A stretch of DNA of 64,000 nt from assembly GCF_037392515.1 (NCBI RefSeq), contig NC_090280.1, positions 19,778,618-19,842,617 on the forward strand. Reading direction: 5' to 3'. How positions within the stretch are numbered: position 1 is the stretch's first letter; each line of letters starts with the position of its first letter. A program made the translations under genes and the position numbers. This DNA comes from Haliotis asinina. Taxonomy: Eukaryota; Mollusca; Gastropoda; Lepetellida; Haliotidae. Shown one piece after another: positions 24,012 through 35,216 of the stretch. The notes under the pieces are model-generated. The model was not told the origin of the DNA. It did no database searches and worked only from the letters and a program-made list of their open reading frames with translations.

Positions 24012-24220
24012 AAAACGGGCGGTATGGTAGCTCTCCGACTCGCTGAAGACCCGGATTCGATTGATTGACACATGTCATCGGTTCCCAATTGCACAGATCC
24101 ATGCTCATGTTGTTGATCACTGGATTGTAGTGTCCAGACTCGATTATTTACAGACCGCCGCCATATAGCTGGAATATTGCTGAGTGTGGCGTGAAACTAA
24201 CTGAATCACTCATCACCCGT
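24012..24220. mobile_element. Composite SINE
   Basis: It starts with a tRNA-type head ('ggtatggtagctctccgact', 'cggattcgattga') and switches at about 24062 to the reverse complement of the GTGAGTGA-family SINE ('gacacatgtcatcggttccc', 'ccatatagctggaatattgc'). This could be a recombinant element or two abutting insertions. Confidence 0.65.
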
Positions 24221-24504
24221 GTTGCCCAATATGCTGTTTCCCAGAAGTAGTATTGCAATACGTACCGTTTGAAAAGGGAATTATGACATTCTAGTAATAC
24301 TGTACTGTCCTTACATTTATGTACAAGATGGAATGGAGCCTTCAACCCGGTGACACGTACGGGAGATTCTGGAAAATGGGAACACAACATTTTAACTCAA
24401 CCAGAGGTAAACAGTTAAAGATTCGAATCACAAGAGAAACATTAGCTTTACGTTTTATCAATTCTTAAAACATGCTGCCACAGTTTGATTGCTTCCAGAT
24501 GCAC

Positions 24505-25245
24505 ACTACATTACAACTGCACATTCATGTAGAACTAAATCAGGAAGATTGAACACGTTCCTGATTTAATTCCTTAAAAGGTACTACTCTGTGATACATG
24601 TGGAATAATTTAAAGCATCAGTGTCGTTCTGTTACTTTCAAAATACAAATGAAACCTGAAGAGGCCCTTTGCTTTTCTCCACAAAGTAAGTGCCCAGATC
24701 AAACTGGCATTAGAAGAATTGTCCATGATGCCAACAGTTTTGTGTCGTAAATGTGTGATATACAGACGTTTCCTATGATACTCAATTTCCAAGGAAGTAT
24801 CATCCAGTTTGAACATCCGAATTCAATAAAATGTTTTCAAAAACATTCTGTACAGATCTTTTTTATGCCATAATATACAACACGCTCCGATACATCAATG
24901 GTTAAAACTTGAAAACGTTTGGTTTACCAAAATGACTTGTCTTTGCCATCGTAGGACAAAAAATCCCTTGCTGACGGGACACATACAAGATTTTAGAACA
25001 TGAGTTCATATCTCAAATGAGAAACGTGATTTCTTCTGTTACCTCCTTCATATCATCCAATGATAATTTGGCATGTGCGCAAAGGGAATAGGATGATTTA
25101 TAATTCTTAAATAATAATTATGAATGGAACTTCAAGGATTAACTGTGTAGTTGCAACTGGTAAATATTGCGATCCCATCGATGTAGGAACAGAATCCTTG
25201 TCCTCGTGTAAAAATATTCTTCCACTGTTTTCTTCTTTGCTGAAT
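24505..25245 (-). pseudogene. Propeller-gene pseudogene (copy D): third exon plus 3' UTR
   Basis: On the minus strand it is colinear with the third exon of the intact genes at 29.5 and 49.2 kb. The C-terminal part is readable ('MFKLDDTSLEIEYHRKRLYI'). An internal segment of roughly 190 bp is missing after 'gacacatacaagatttt', several frames are broken, and no PAN or linker exon follows. The 3' UTR match ('gaacacgttcctgatttaat') extends to 24505. It is the most diverged copy and so probably the oldest. A foldback element has inserted beside its upstream end. Confidence 0.8.
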
Positions 25246-25290
25246 ATAATATTTCCGAATTTGTACATGTGGAATATGTAGAGATGAATA

Positions 25291-25427
25291 CACGAGCGAG
25301 TGTGTCATATTGTTTTTACGAACGAGTGTCAGAAAATTCCGTATTTCCCGTGCGAGAGCGAGAGCGCGGGAAATATGGATTTTTCTGACACGTTTCGTAA
25401 AAACAATATGACACATTCGCGAGTGTG
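25291..25427. mobile_element. Foldback element
   Basis: Two arms of about 65 bp are inverted copies, meeting near 25355: 'cacgagcgagtgtgtcatat' pairs with 'gacacattcgcgagtgtg', and 'tgtttttacgaacgagtgtc' with 'gacacgtttcgtaaaaaca'. The GC-rich centre ('gcgagagcgagagcgcggg') forms the loop. Confidence 0.8.
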
Positions 25428-25429
25428 TT

Positions 25430-27180
25430 AATTTCTTTATTATCCATTTATATCTAACTTTTTATTTCTAAACAACAAAGTCAACGTCAAACGCTGTTGT
25501 CGCTTGACTTAAAGATCAAGGTCGCGTAGGAATTCAGTGATACGTCACAATGGACGTAAACCCCCTGTGTAATGCTACTAAATGAGGAGCGCGATATATT
25601 AACTAGCTACTCTTGCATGAGGACAAAAATACAAACACGTTTTGAATTAAAATTTAATCTTTATCATCTTAAGTAACTGTAAGAATTGTATAACTGTTAA
25701 TGAGAAAGTTATTCGTCGTGAGAAGCGTCACTTTTACCTTTTCTGGAAATCTCATATCAATAAACGCAGTGTGTGAAAAATTGTTTGTTTGTAACCTTTT
25801 GTATTTGATAGCATTTCATTGGTTTGTTCTCGTTGTAGCGAATATGTAGTAAATATGTAGTACAAAATTATGAATGAAAAAAAAGTAGTTCCACATTCCA
25901 ATGGGGTCATGGAAGTCATGGTCGGATAACTGACCGATGAAATTCGTTTTAGGGTTTATTACACGTGTGCAACATATGATTTTTATGTACTCGGTTATGT
26001 TTCACTGTACGGATAAGCATCTTCAGTATTGTTTATAGGCATTTCATGCAATAGAATAGAAATTATCGACGATGAAACAGTAGTTATACAAAACTGTCTC
26101 CTGAAACGAAAAATGGTGACCCAAGGTTAAAACAAACGGAAATTGGTGCTGCAGTTTGACTGGTCGGAATTGACAAACAGATACTTTTACTTTGACAATT
26201 CGACAAGGCTGGATTAGAAAACCGTCTTAGAGGATCATCCTCAATTTTCTTGTTGGAAGAGTGTTGCAACACTCTGATATGCTTTGTTGAGCTGTACCAC
26301 AGAAGCATAGGCCGGTGTAATAAGTGAAACTTAAAGCACGGCGATTTTTATTTCGGGTGTTTGACTAAATTGAATGTGTAACAAAGGGTACCTAAACTGG
26401 TGTAATCAGTGAGTGGCGTACACCGGTTTTCATGTATAAAAGACATACAGTGTCAGTTGCAAGATCCCACATTTAAGAAATTTGCATTTTGTAAAATTAG
26501 TGACACTTCGCCTGTCCTTGTCAGTTTCAACAGCTGTGCTGCGCTGCCCCCATGACGCATGCGCAGTGAATAGGTTCGCAGAGCTTGAAACAGTATGCAT
26601 GCCCGGAGTATGAGGTCATGACAGAAGTCTAATCTTGGTTGTGTACACAAACAAGTAAACTGATCTACTCGTAACATAAAAAACAAAACGAAACACACCC
26701 CACCCCACCCCCAAAACTGTTGATTGTGGTAAGCCTGTGTCACGCAGAAAGCTCAATGCCTGGTTTACTGACACCGGTATATCTGCCTGCCTGTTTGCTA
26801 AAGAAAATATGCAATACACAGCTTCAATCATCAACCACATGCAATTTGAACTTAACACCTATTAGGCTATAGGCCATAAACAAAATAAATTGATTTATGA
26901 CTCGTGCACCCGAGTCCTGTCTGTGCCACATCAAGTAATTAGGCAGGTGTGATACTTGTACTTTATGTCTTTGGGTTGCAAACAAACTACATCCATTTTT
27001 CTGCTGATGACTGCATCTGACGGAAACTGGTGCATGCTCTTGTCAGTTTCAAGTCCTGCTTTGTACTTGGAACAATGACAGTCTCCAGCCACGCAGTAGT
27101 TTGCAGCTCATGCATTCACAACCTTGAGAACATCACTCCAAGATGTTTTTTTCAAAGCATAAGAATCAGTTCGCGTCATT
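25430..27180. other. Unassigned sequence
   Basis: AT-rich, only short frames, no exon with family resemblance. A minus-strand C-rich patch near 26695-26712 is homopolymer-like. Confidence 0.4.
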
Positions 27181-27775
27181 GTGTTAGTAATCCCCTATGA
27201 ACCAGCAACATATAACACTGACAAGTCTAAAATATTCTAGATTATTATCAAAGAGCAAGATACAAAGATGATTCGCAATAGAGGTGCCTAGTACAATGTA
27301 TCTAAGTCAAATCTAAAGTAACGGGTCACATAATATCAACTCACCAAAGTCTTGCTTTTCAGTGAAACAGTTCTACTAAATCTTTCACAACGAGCTTTCT
27401 TGAATGCAAGTCAACGCTGGCGAAGAGGCAGACAGATGTAGGTAGGCTGAATGATGACACAACTCCAGTAAAAGTTCTTTGTTTCGTCAACACAACAACC
27501 AGCCTTTATATACACAGCCACTCATTCTTGAGCATTCCAGCGAAGTTTAGAATCTTGTGATCGGCCTCGTGTTTACCGACAGTCACACCAAAGGGAGGCA
27601 ACTCTAAAGCGATATCTTAAAGGCGTGCCGCTAAAACAGTATTACCGATCATACAAAATGTTACCCATATTAACTATCACTCAAAACGCTAAACATTGTC
27701 ACTCAATGATAGCTATCACTCCATTAATAATAATACATGTTACAGAAAATATGCTGTCACAACACTGTCGTAACA
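27181..27775 (-). mobile_element. LTR-like element (probable solo Gypsy-type LTR)
   Basis: Read on the minus strand it begins 'tgttacgacag', has a TATA-like 'tatataaaggctggttgt', and continues with 'tatgtgacccgttactttag'. The same order of motifs is present on the plus strand at 41.15-41.58 kb, directly upstream of a gag-like frame. Its 5' portion is also repeated at 37.98-38.12 kb. Ends are approximate and no clear target duplication was found. Confidence 0.6.
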
Positions 27776-27829
27776 ATTGACTGACTACGGTTACAACTTC
27801 TCTCACTCTCCTCTTTAGAAAAAAAATTA

Positions 27830-29512
27830 AGAGAGGTTTTGCTCCATTTTAAATAATGTAATAACCTTGTATTAAATACTTTTCCCTTGTATTTTATGCT
27901 TCTACACGCTTGCATCTATACGTTTGTATATACACAAGCGATGGTAGTATTTACCTTTTATACCAGTCTATCAACATGATGGAGGTGATAAATCGAACTG
28001 ATGAATGTCATGGACATATAATACACCGCAACCAGTTCACATTTTGAACAGCTTTGAAATGATAGCTTCGTAAAGTGTAGGCATGTGGGATGTGTATGGG
28101 CATATCTGCTCATCAAACTACTTGAACTACTCAAAGTCTAATTAATATTATATACTTCTTCCACATACGTTACTTGCTCACGTTCGAAGCAAGCGCACAG
28201 ATAGTTTGGGGATCCTACTGCAGATAAACTGATACATCTTCAGATTAACTGATACGTCATTTGTCCAGTGATCCATGTGATCATAACTTTGATATCGAAT
28301 CTTCTAAACCGGTTAAATTATAAATACTGCTGTCTGTTGATATGTATCATTGTGGGAACTGGACACATATCACGTATCTGGCACAGAAGCAATATGACCC
28401 AATGTCGGTACATGTTTAGCACAACTTTACTGTGCCTCCTTCTCTTCGTTTATTTCCAGACACTGGATCAAAAAGTGATCGTGAACCTGCAGTGTTTGTT
28501 TTCTAGAAACACTCTTAGCAATATTCTATTTATATTCCATTTACATGGCGGTGGCCAGTAAATATCCCGAGTCTTGGCCAGACAACCCAGTAATCTACAG
28601 CATGGGCATCAATCTGCACAACATGCGAAGGCATATGTCGTCCAAGTCAGGGAACCTGACCTCCTCGGGGAAGCATGGGTTGCTGACGACCAATTCCAAC
28701 CCTTCATCTTTACGGGGAATGTCCACAAGTGTATTGTATATCAGTATATTGCAGTAGGTTGATAGAAAGTGGCACTGATTGCACATGCAGATCCTATTTT
28801 CTGTATACTAAGGTCCCCAAAACAATCGAATGGGATGCCCCTGATAACAATCGTATTGTTTGTATGTTACTGATTAGGGCGCCAAGAATCACATGACTCG
28901 CTGAAGGGGGTTGAGGTGTGGTTTATTCAGAATTTATATCATATATGTAAGCTCCATTTGTGGAATAGAGCCTAATATATGATCCTGGTGATCTGGACCA
29001 TGTGTTCACATGTGACCTGTTTGATGTAAACTGATACCTGGGGACCTTCTTCCTTCTTGCCAAACTGTGCAGCTGTGCTATACTGAACTATTGTTAGATG
29101 AGTACATAGACTGGTGCATAGGAATTATGGAAATTTTTAATGTATCCAATTAGGAGCTATAAATTAGGATCATGTGATACAATATATTCCAAAATGTGAG
29201 AATACTCTTGATCCACGTGACTTGAAAATATGTCTAAATCTTCCAAGACAATACAACCTTTAAATCATGAAAGAATATTACATCACTCAATACCCGCACA
29301 GATGCCCGGGTTACCAACCCATCAGTCTACTCCACCATCCTTGTCAGTTCATAAATGTGATAATGTTTTGGGTTACTTCGAGTCACCCCCCTCTTTACAA
29401 CTGCACATTCAGTTAGAAAATATAACAGGACGTTTGAACACGTTAGTGGTTTAACTCATTAAAATGTAAATTTCTGTGATAAATGGGGAATAATTTAGAG
29501 GAAACATTAACG
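27830..29512. repeat. Segmental duplication unit 1, flank downstream of gene A
   Basis: Closely matches 38150-39230 plus 39830-40100 (unit 2) and 48180-49180 (unit 3). It contains an old GTGAGTGA-family SINE remnant (28540-28735). A 97-codon frame at 28268-28561 is shared among units but is best explained by DNA duplication. Confidence 0.8.
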
Positions 29513-29516
29513 CCTT

Positions 29517-32261
29517 CTAGGCACTTTCAGATTCTGGAGAATACATATAAAACCTGACGAAGTCATCTCTTCTTCTATTCCTACCATATGTCCAGATCAA
29601 ACTGAAACTTGTAGAATTGTCTATGACACCAAGATGAATCATTTTGTTCTGTATACATGTTACATATATCCGTTTCCTATGATACTGAATGTCCAAGGGA
29701 GTATCTTCAAGTTTAAACATAGGAACTGAATAAGGTGTTTTCAAACGCACTGAGTACAAAACTTTTTGTATATTATAATATAAAATACCTTCTGTTGGAT
29801 CAATGGTTAATACAGGGAAATATTGTTTGACTGTGAAAAATGACTTTTCTCTGCCTTCATACGACACAGAAAAAATACCTTTCCCACAGGACACATACAA
29901 TGTCTTATATCTTGGATATACCACAAGATTTCTATTAAAGTGATTTCGACATGATTTTATTATTTGATCGGTATTAGACCATTTCAGTGATATCTTTAAA
30001 ATGTTTCTTCTCCTAAGACTTAGAAAGATCAAACCCCAATTTTCGTCAATTGCAATTGAGTAGAAATTTTGTAAATTCGATTTCAGGACATGAGGTTGAA
30101 GATCATATGTCAAATAAGACAAAAGATTTCTTCTCTCATCACCAACATCTGTTCCAATGATAATGTGTCTTGATTCTGGCATGTATGCAAACGCTATAGG
30201 AAAATTTGGAACTCTTAAATATGTATGCAAGGATTTATTGTGTAGGTTCAACTGGCAAATATTTCTATTCCTTCGGCGCAGGAGCAGAATCCTTGTCTTC
30301 GTGTAATATTCTTCCAGTGTTTTCTTCTTTGCTGGAAAACAAAAGACACCATCAGTAGTCCTGTATTTGTTCCTGCATAATGTAGAAGGTAGACATTTTC
30401 AACACTTTTTCATGTGCTTTTAATGCAACAGAATGGAACTAGCAGTAGTTGTTATGAACTAATGTGAAAACAATTCATTAGACAACAAAATGTAAATCAA
30501 AATGTTTAAACGAATGGGATTTTAGGCTGCTACATGACTGGTTGAAAATCTTTTTCAAGTGGATACCGAATCTCAAACATCTTGAACTTGCAATGTTTTA
30601 CTAACTGGTGACACCGAGATGTTCTGGGCGCCTGTGATGTCGTACACTTTTAATTTATGTATTTTAAAGACGTCCTTTGTAATTAAAATGTGTACGTGTG
30701 TACATGAAATGTTCAAGCTATATGGCTGACACAATGCGATGCGACGTAAAACTTCAAGTCAACGTAACTGCAGAGATATATACAATTTGTATTCAAGTCG
30801 TGTACATAAAACGTAAGAAAGGTCAATGCAGCTACCGAAAACAGTGTACATGAAGCTGATGAGTTGTCAATTGCACATTATACTATTAGCCTCCAAAATT
30901 GAAAAAAAACATTTTCAAATGGCAGAAGTAGAGTTTGTTTACCAGTAGTGGGAGTAGTTACATTTGCACTGCTGCTAGAATTAGTCAAAGTAGTTGTCAC
31001 TCCAGTAGTGGAATAAGTGCTAGTTGTGGTTGCATCAGAGGTAGAGGAAGTAGCAATAGCTGTTGAGGCAGGGTCTCCGCTTTGACGAGTGGATTTGGAG
31101 GGAACAGGTGAATAGTACAAACATTTGAATTGCATTGCTCTGGTGAGTATAATGTGTGAACCATTTCGGCAGCTCTTAGAATGACCTTTAACCTGAAATA
31201 TATATAAAAAACTTCTTACCATATCTCCAACTAATATTTGTATAATATAATATATCATATAATATAATTTGTATAATATTTGCTAATAATAATTAATATG
31301 AATCTTAATGGATTCTTAAACAAGCGCCATCCAAAGATTATATATTCCCCCCTTCGTGGTAGTACTTCTTAACACGAGTAAAAGTGATGGAAACTACCGA
31401 TGTTTTGCGAATGCAAATCAATGGAAAGGAGATAACTCTGTTTTCCTTGCTCCGTCTACAAAATCTTGCGGTGACTACGAAAAGATTTGCCACTCACTCC
31501 GAAACATAAATATTGACAAAACGTTCAAATGTAGTCCCTGTGAATATAAGAAAGGGAACTACACCGCGGCGACTTCGCTAGGACAATACCTACGAGAAAT
31601 ACTGCAAAATGCAAGATTAGAATCGTTTGAGTCACACAGTTTTGCTGAAGTGTTGCCCTTCGGGCACAGGGACCGTAATCAAACGTCAACCCATGCCCCC
31701 TCGTGACTAGTGAACAATTTCTAATATATAAGTCCGAATATAAACAATGTGCAGTGACATTTCTAAAACAAAAGAATTTAACACTTGCGTCACAAAACCA
31801 TAAACACAAGCAGTTATTGAAATGGGGCTAACATGGCGGCTAGGCTTCTTTGTTTAGCGAATATATAGTCCCAAACTATCAATTACAAAATATACAGACT
31901 TACTTGATTCAAATTAGTGTGTAGCACAGGCGCCACATTATCCTAAACTGGTGTAACCAGTACAGGTGAACTGACTGTAAGCATTGGCTTATCAATGAAT
32001 CAATTTCAAGCCACTTACCCATGTGTTTTCTACACCCAACGGCGTCTCCTTTTTATCCTTGTCAATGTGACCACTACAAAGAAAGCACTTTAGTTCCAAC
32101 GCTGAAAACCTGAACGATGTGCAGCCCACATGGTGACGACACGCTTCCTTGCACATCTTTGGTCCTATCGGACTTTTATCTAGGAAAATCATTTCAAAAT
32201 ATGCAAATCCCAAAACATGTGCGATGACTCCATATTGCAACACGGTTTGAACACACGTCAT
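29517..32261 (-). CDS. PAN-like / Ser-Thr linker / beta-propeller protein, gene A (three exons)
   Basis: Minus-strand exons 32261-32019 (243 nt), 31192-30943 (250) and 30331-29517 (815) join in frame (1308 nt, 435 aa). Exon 1 starts with a hydrophobic stretch (a weak signal peptide candidate) and a PAN/apple-like Cys pattern, 'KMCKEACRHHVGCTSFRF' then 'LKCFLCSG'. Exon 2 adds two Cys and a linker rich in Thr and Ser, likely O-glycosylated. Exon 3 encodes repeats of about 40 residues such as 'NLVVYPRYKTLYVSC' and 'VLTIDPTEGILYYN', resembling LDLR class B (YWTD) blades with the YWTD motif degenerate. No membrane span is seen, so the product is probably extracellular. An in-frame stop upstream of the ATG, plus a frame difference there in gene B, supports this start. 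The function is unknown; a receptor-like binding role is inference. Domain names were assigned by eye. Confidence 0.82.
31356..31706 (+). other. Open frame antisense to gene A intron 1, function unsupported
   Basis: A 116-codon plus-strand frame inside intron 1 of gene A includes 'GNYRCFANANQWKGDNSVF' and 'FKCSPCEY'. The equivalent in gene B (50979-51185) is cut short by a frame change after the second motif. The two are also highly similar at DNA level, so conservation is uninformative. There is no clear splice context or start signal. I do not call it a gene. Confidence 0.2.
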
Positions 32262-32269
32262 TGTGAAGA

Positions 32270-33856
32270 CCTCTTTAAGATTGTGCTGCTACTGTTACAA
32301 TATGCAGCTAGTTATATCATGTGAGGCTGTCATGCGTTATTAATGTCCTGAGTATATGTATTTTCAGGGTGCTACACAACCAATGATGATCTACCCTTTG
32401 CTGTTAGCTTTCATTCGTACTGCGGCCCTTTGCTTTCAGTGCTAAAATCAGTGTTCCAGTAGTCAGGTCTCACTTTAAATTTGTTTATCAATATTGCTTC
32501 AGCTCCTGCCTTTGGTGTTCACAATTCATAACTTTGGACTCAAACATGTTCCTTTTACCATGATATCAAAGCGTGTATATTGACTCTGCATGGTTCTTGA
32601 TTTTCTTTAAAAAAAAATTTGAGGTTACAACATACAAGGCCAGAATAGAACTTTGAAAACGATTCTTGTCATGTAGAGAACGTGTCACAACGTGCACAAA
32701 TTTACACTTGAACCCTGTTTTATCCTGCTTATTCGGGTTATCAGTAGACTACCCGTTGTCTTTGGTTATGGTCAGTGCTACCAGTTAGGCAAGATATGTC
32801 CACCTATTCTCGAGTGCCTTGTGTCGTCACAAATTGATCGTGCTTCATAAACATCGTGCTTCTCGAAATCGTACAGTCGATTTTGTTCTTTTTAGAGATT
32901 TCTAGTTGACAACGGAAGGATCGTATCTTTTATGTGGTGATATTCAAATCGACCAGTTGAGTATCTTCTTGGCAGAGATTTTTGTTGACCACGGACGGAT
33001 TTTATCCCTTTTAATCAAAAGGAGGAAATCTATAACAGGTAACACGGGACCTTCGGAGATCAATAAGCACATTAAAGGAATTGAATTTTGCAAAGATCTT
33101 AATGCTAGGTGTTTCAGTTCTAATAAAAAAATGACTAATTTCAACATTCTTCGTTGGTCGAAACACCACCAAACCATGGGAAAGTAAGAATATCCTGACT
33201 GTAGATGCCCAGTGTGTGTATCCCATGTCGTCATGTTGTTTCAAAAGAGAATGTCTACCATCGATTTATTGATTTTATAATGAACTCACAGGTGTTCATT
33301 TTCATGTTTATTCCTAATGTTTTTATTTTTCTGGTGTGATATCCCATATATTTACTTAATGAAAGAAAGAATGCAGTGATGTCAACTTCTGTTTTGGAGT
33401 GTACACTCACTCCTGCATCCAGTAAATAAAATCTCGGAAGCAGATGGTTAATATGTACCAATTCATGACATGTTGGACTGGGACGCATGGTCATAGTTTC
33501 TTGTCTAAGTTTACTGTACGTTGCCGTACCCGCAACTAGGTGTTTGCACGTATTCGTGTGGCCCCCATCTGGTCATTTGTCAACGACTTCGTAGGGGTGT
33601 ACACCCAGCTTACCAGCAGCCAGCAAGGGATTAACTGGGATTAGAGGCTATGCATGAATGAGCATGCATTGCTGGTTGTTTCTTGTGTAATATCGTATTA
33701 GCGTCAGTCCAGGTGACCTATGCCAACTCAGCTCAGGTGAGTTGAACCGTGCTGTTTTCAGCGATTAGCATGGTCCAATGACATGGAACTTTTAAACAAT
33801 AACTGCTGGCAAACTGCGGACACCCCAACTAGGGACATCCATTTGTAGCCTCCTTT
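32270..33856. repeat. Segmental duplication unit 1, flank upstream of gene A
   Basis: Nearly colinear with 52180-53288 downstream on the map, except for about 460 bp (32513-32980) present only here; the first part is also repeated at 40830-41100. No exon was recognised. The block ends where the tetranucleotide-tailed LINE begins. Confidence 0.8.
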
Positions 33857-33893
<37 letters not shown>

Positions 33894-33982
33894 TATTCTT
33901 TATTTCCTCCAGTTGGATGAAGATTACAATGTGCAGTTATGATATGTTTACGTTAAATGATTACGATGGATGAGTGTTTCAA

Positions 33983-34702
33983 TCAGGAATGATCATATAC
34001 ATAGAAGTGTTTTAACAAGTATCGCCATTTCCTCATAAAACGGCTTACAATAATTATTACGTTTGCCCACACACCCCTTTCTAGTTCCATAATACATTCT
34101 ATTGGACATCCACCAAGTAGAAATGCAAGAAGAACATCGTCATCTTGATCCCAGATCTTTACAAAAGTATCTACATCCAAAATATCACATATAGAGTTAA
34201 AGAGTTCATTTCCGCCATTCATATTAATTGTACATGACATAAACACGTGCTTTGCAATATCATTGGCGACAGTTTTACAATAACACTCTCTTGAAACTAT
34301 TTCAGCTGATCCATAGAATACAAGTCTTGCAATGTCAGTGAACTGGTCATTCTTCTCTGTGGCTAGCATCCAGAGATAATGTTCCTTATTGGATCTTATA
34401 TTAACATATCTTGACAGACTTAGTCTGGAGTTAAGATGGACATAAAATAGATTGTCTCTATGAGATTTAATGGCATCGTTCACGGCCCTGGTCCGGCTTT
34501 CCTTATTAATAAATTGACTATTATTGACATAGTTTGCTAGTATATCGTTTAGGTTATACTTATGTACAAATTGTAGCATATTATATATCGGGGATATTCT
34601 ACTACATACGTTGCATGTAGAGCTATCCGAACATATGAACTGACCAAGGCGAACTAGAAACATTTCTTTAAAAACGTAGTCATACTTAGCATTACATAAC
34701 AA
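33983..34702 (-). pseudogene. LINE 1 C-terminal region
   Basis: A 239-codon frame that follows the reverse transcriptase of the same element. It contains a Cys/His-type arrangement ('ICSDSSTCNVCSR', 'AKHVFMSC') typical of LINE carboxy-terminal zinc-knuckle-like regions, and aromatic residues near its end. The frame is intact only because it is the least interrupted part of the element. Confidence 0.65.
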
Positions 34703-34750
34703 ACAGGTAGAGTGCTAAGTTTTTGAATGTCATTTAGAAGTGAAAATACA

Positions 34751-34898
34751 TAAGAATGAAGATTGTTATGGATATCGACTTCTTTATGAGAGAACACAAC
34801 GTTTCGGAGTTAATGCTCGGAGGAAGGAGTAAGCATTAACTCCGAAACGTTGTGTTCTCTCATAAAGAAGTTGATATCCATAAAAATCTTCATTCTTA
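34751..34898. repeat. Near-perfect palindrome (67-bp arms) inside LINE 1
   Basis: Arm 34751-34817 and arm 34832-34898 are inverted copies differing at about two positions, separated by a 14-bp loop. The arms contain 'gagaacacaacgtttcggag'. It interrupts the LINE reading frame. Confidence 0.92.
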
Positions 34899-35216
34899 GG
34901 TAGACTGCTCTTTTGTCTATGTAGTACTGTAATGGCATAATCCCAATGGCATCCAGTACAACAATACTGGGAGTGCGCTTGTGTAATCCCTGAACTTTTT
35001 TACAAAATTGTCGTTGTACAACTTCTAGCATTTCATACTCTTTAAGAGAAAGTTTGCCCCATACGTTGCATATACTAAGATTACCCTTTCCGAGATACGT
35101 GCTGCAGATATAGGATTAAGACCCCCAAAATGCAATCCATTTTTATGGTTAGTCTTCATGAGCACTTTTCACATGCAGATTTGGTACGTTCAAGTGATGG
35201 TTTGCCTGTACTTATA

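Noticed and set aside
28268-28561. Conserved 97-codon frame shared by three duplicated units
   Set aside because: The whole DNA segment is duplicated, so the frame is conserved passively. It runs into an old SINE, has no splice context, and is shortened in unit 3.
30859-30910. Possible hammerhead ribozyme core (CTGATGAG ... GAAA)
   Set aside because: No stable stem II of the right length lies between the core boxes, and stems I and III do not close. The same holds for the gene B copy at 50491.
32906-33244. Overlapping frames on both strands upstream of gene A
   Set aside because: These lie in duplicated noncoding flank, and the copy near 52430-52620 has indels that break the same frames.
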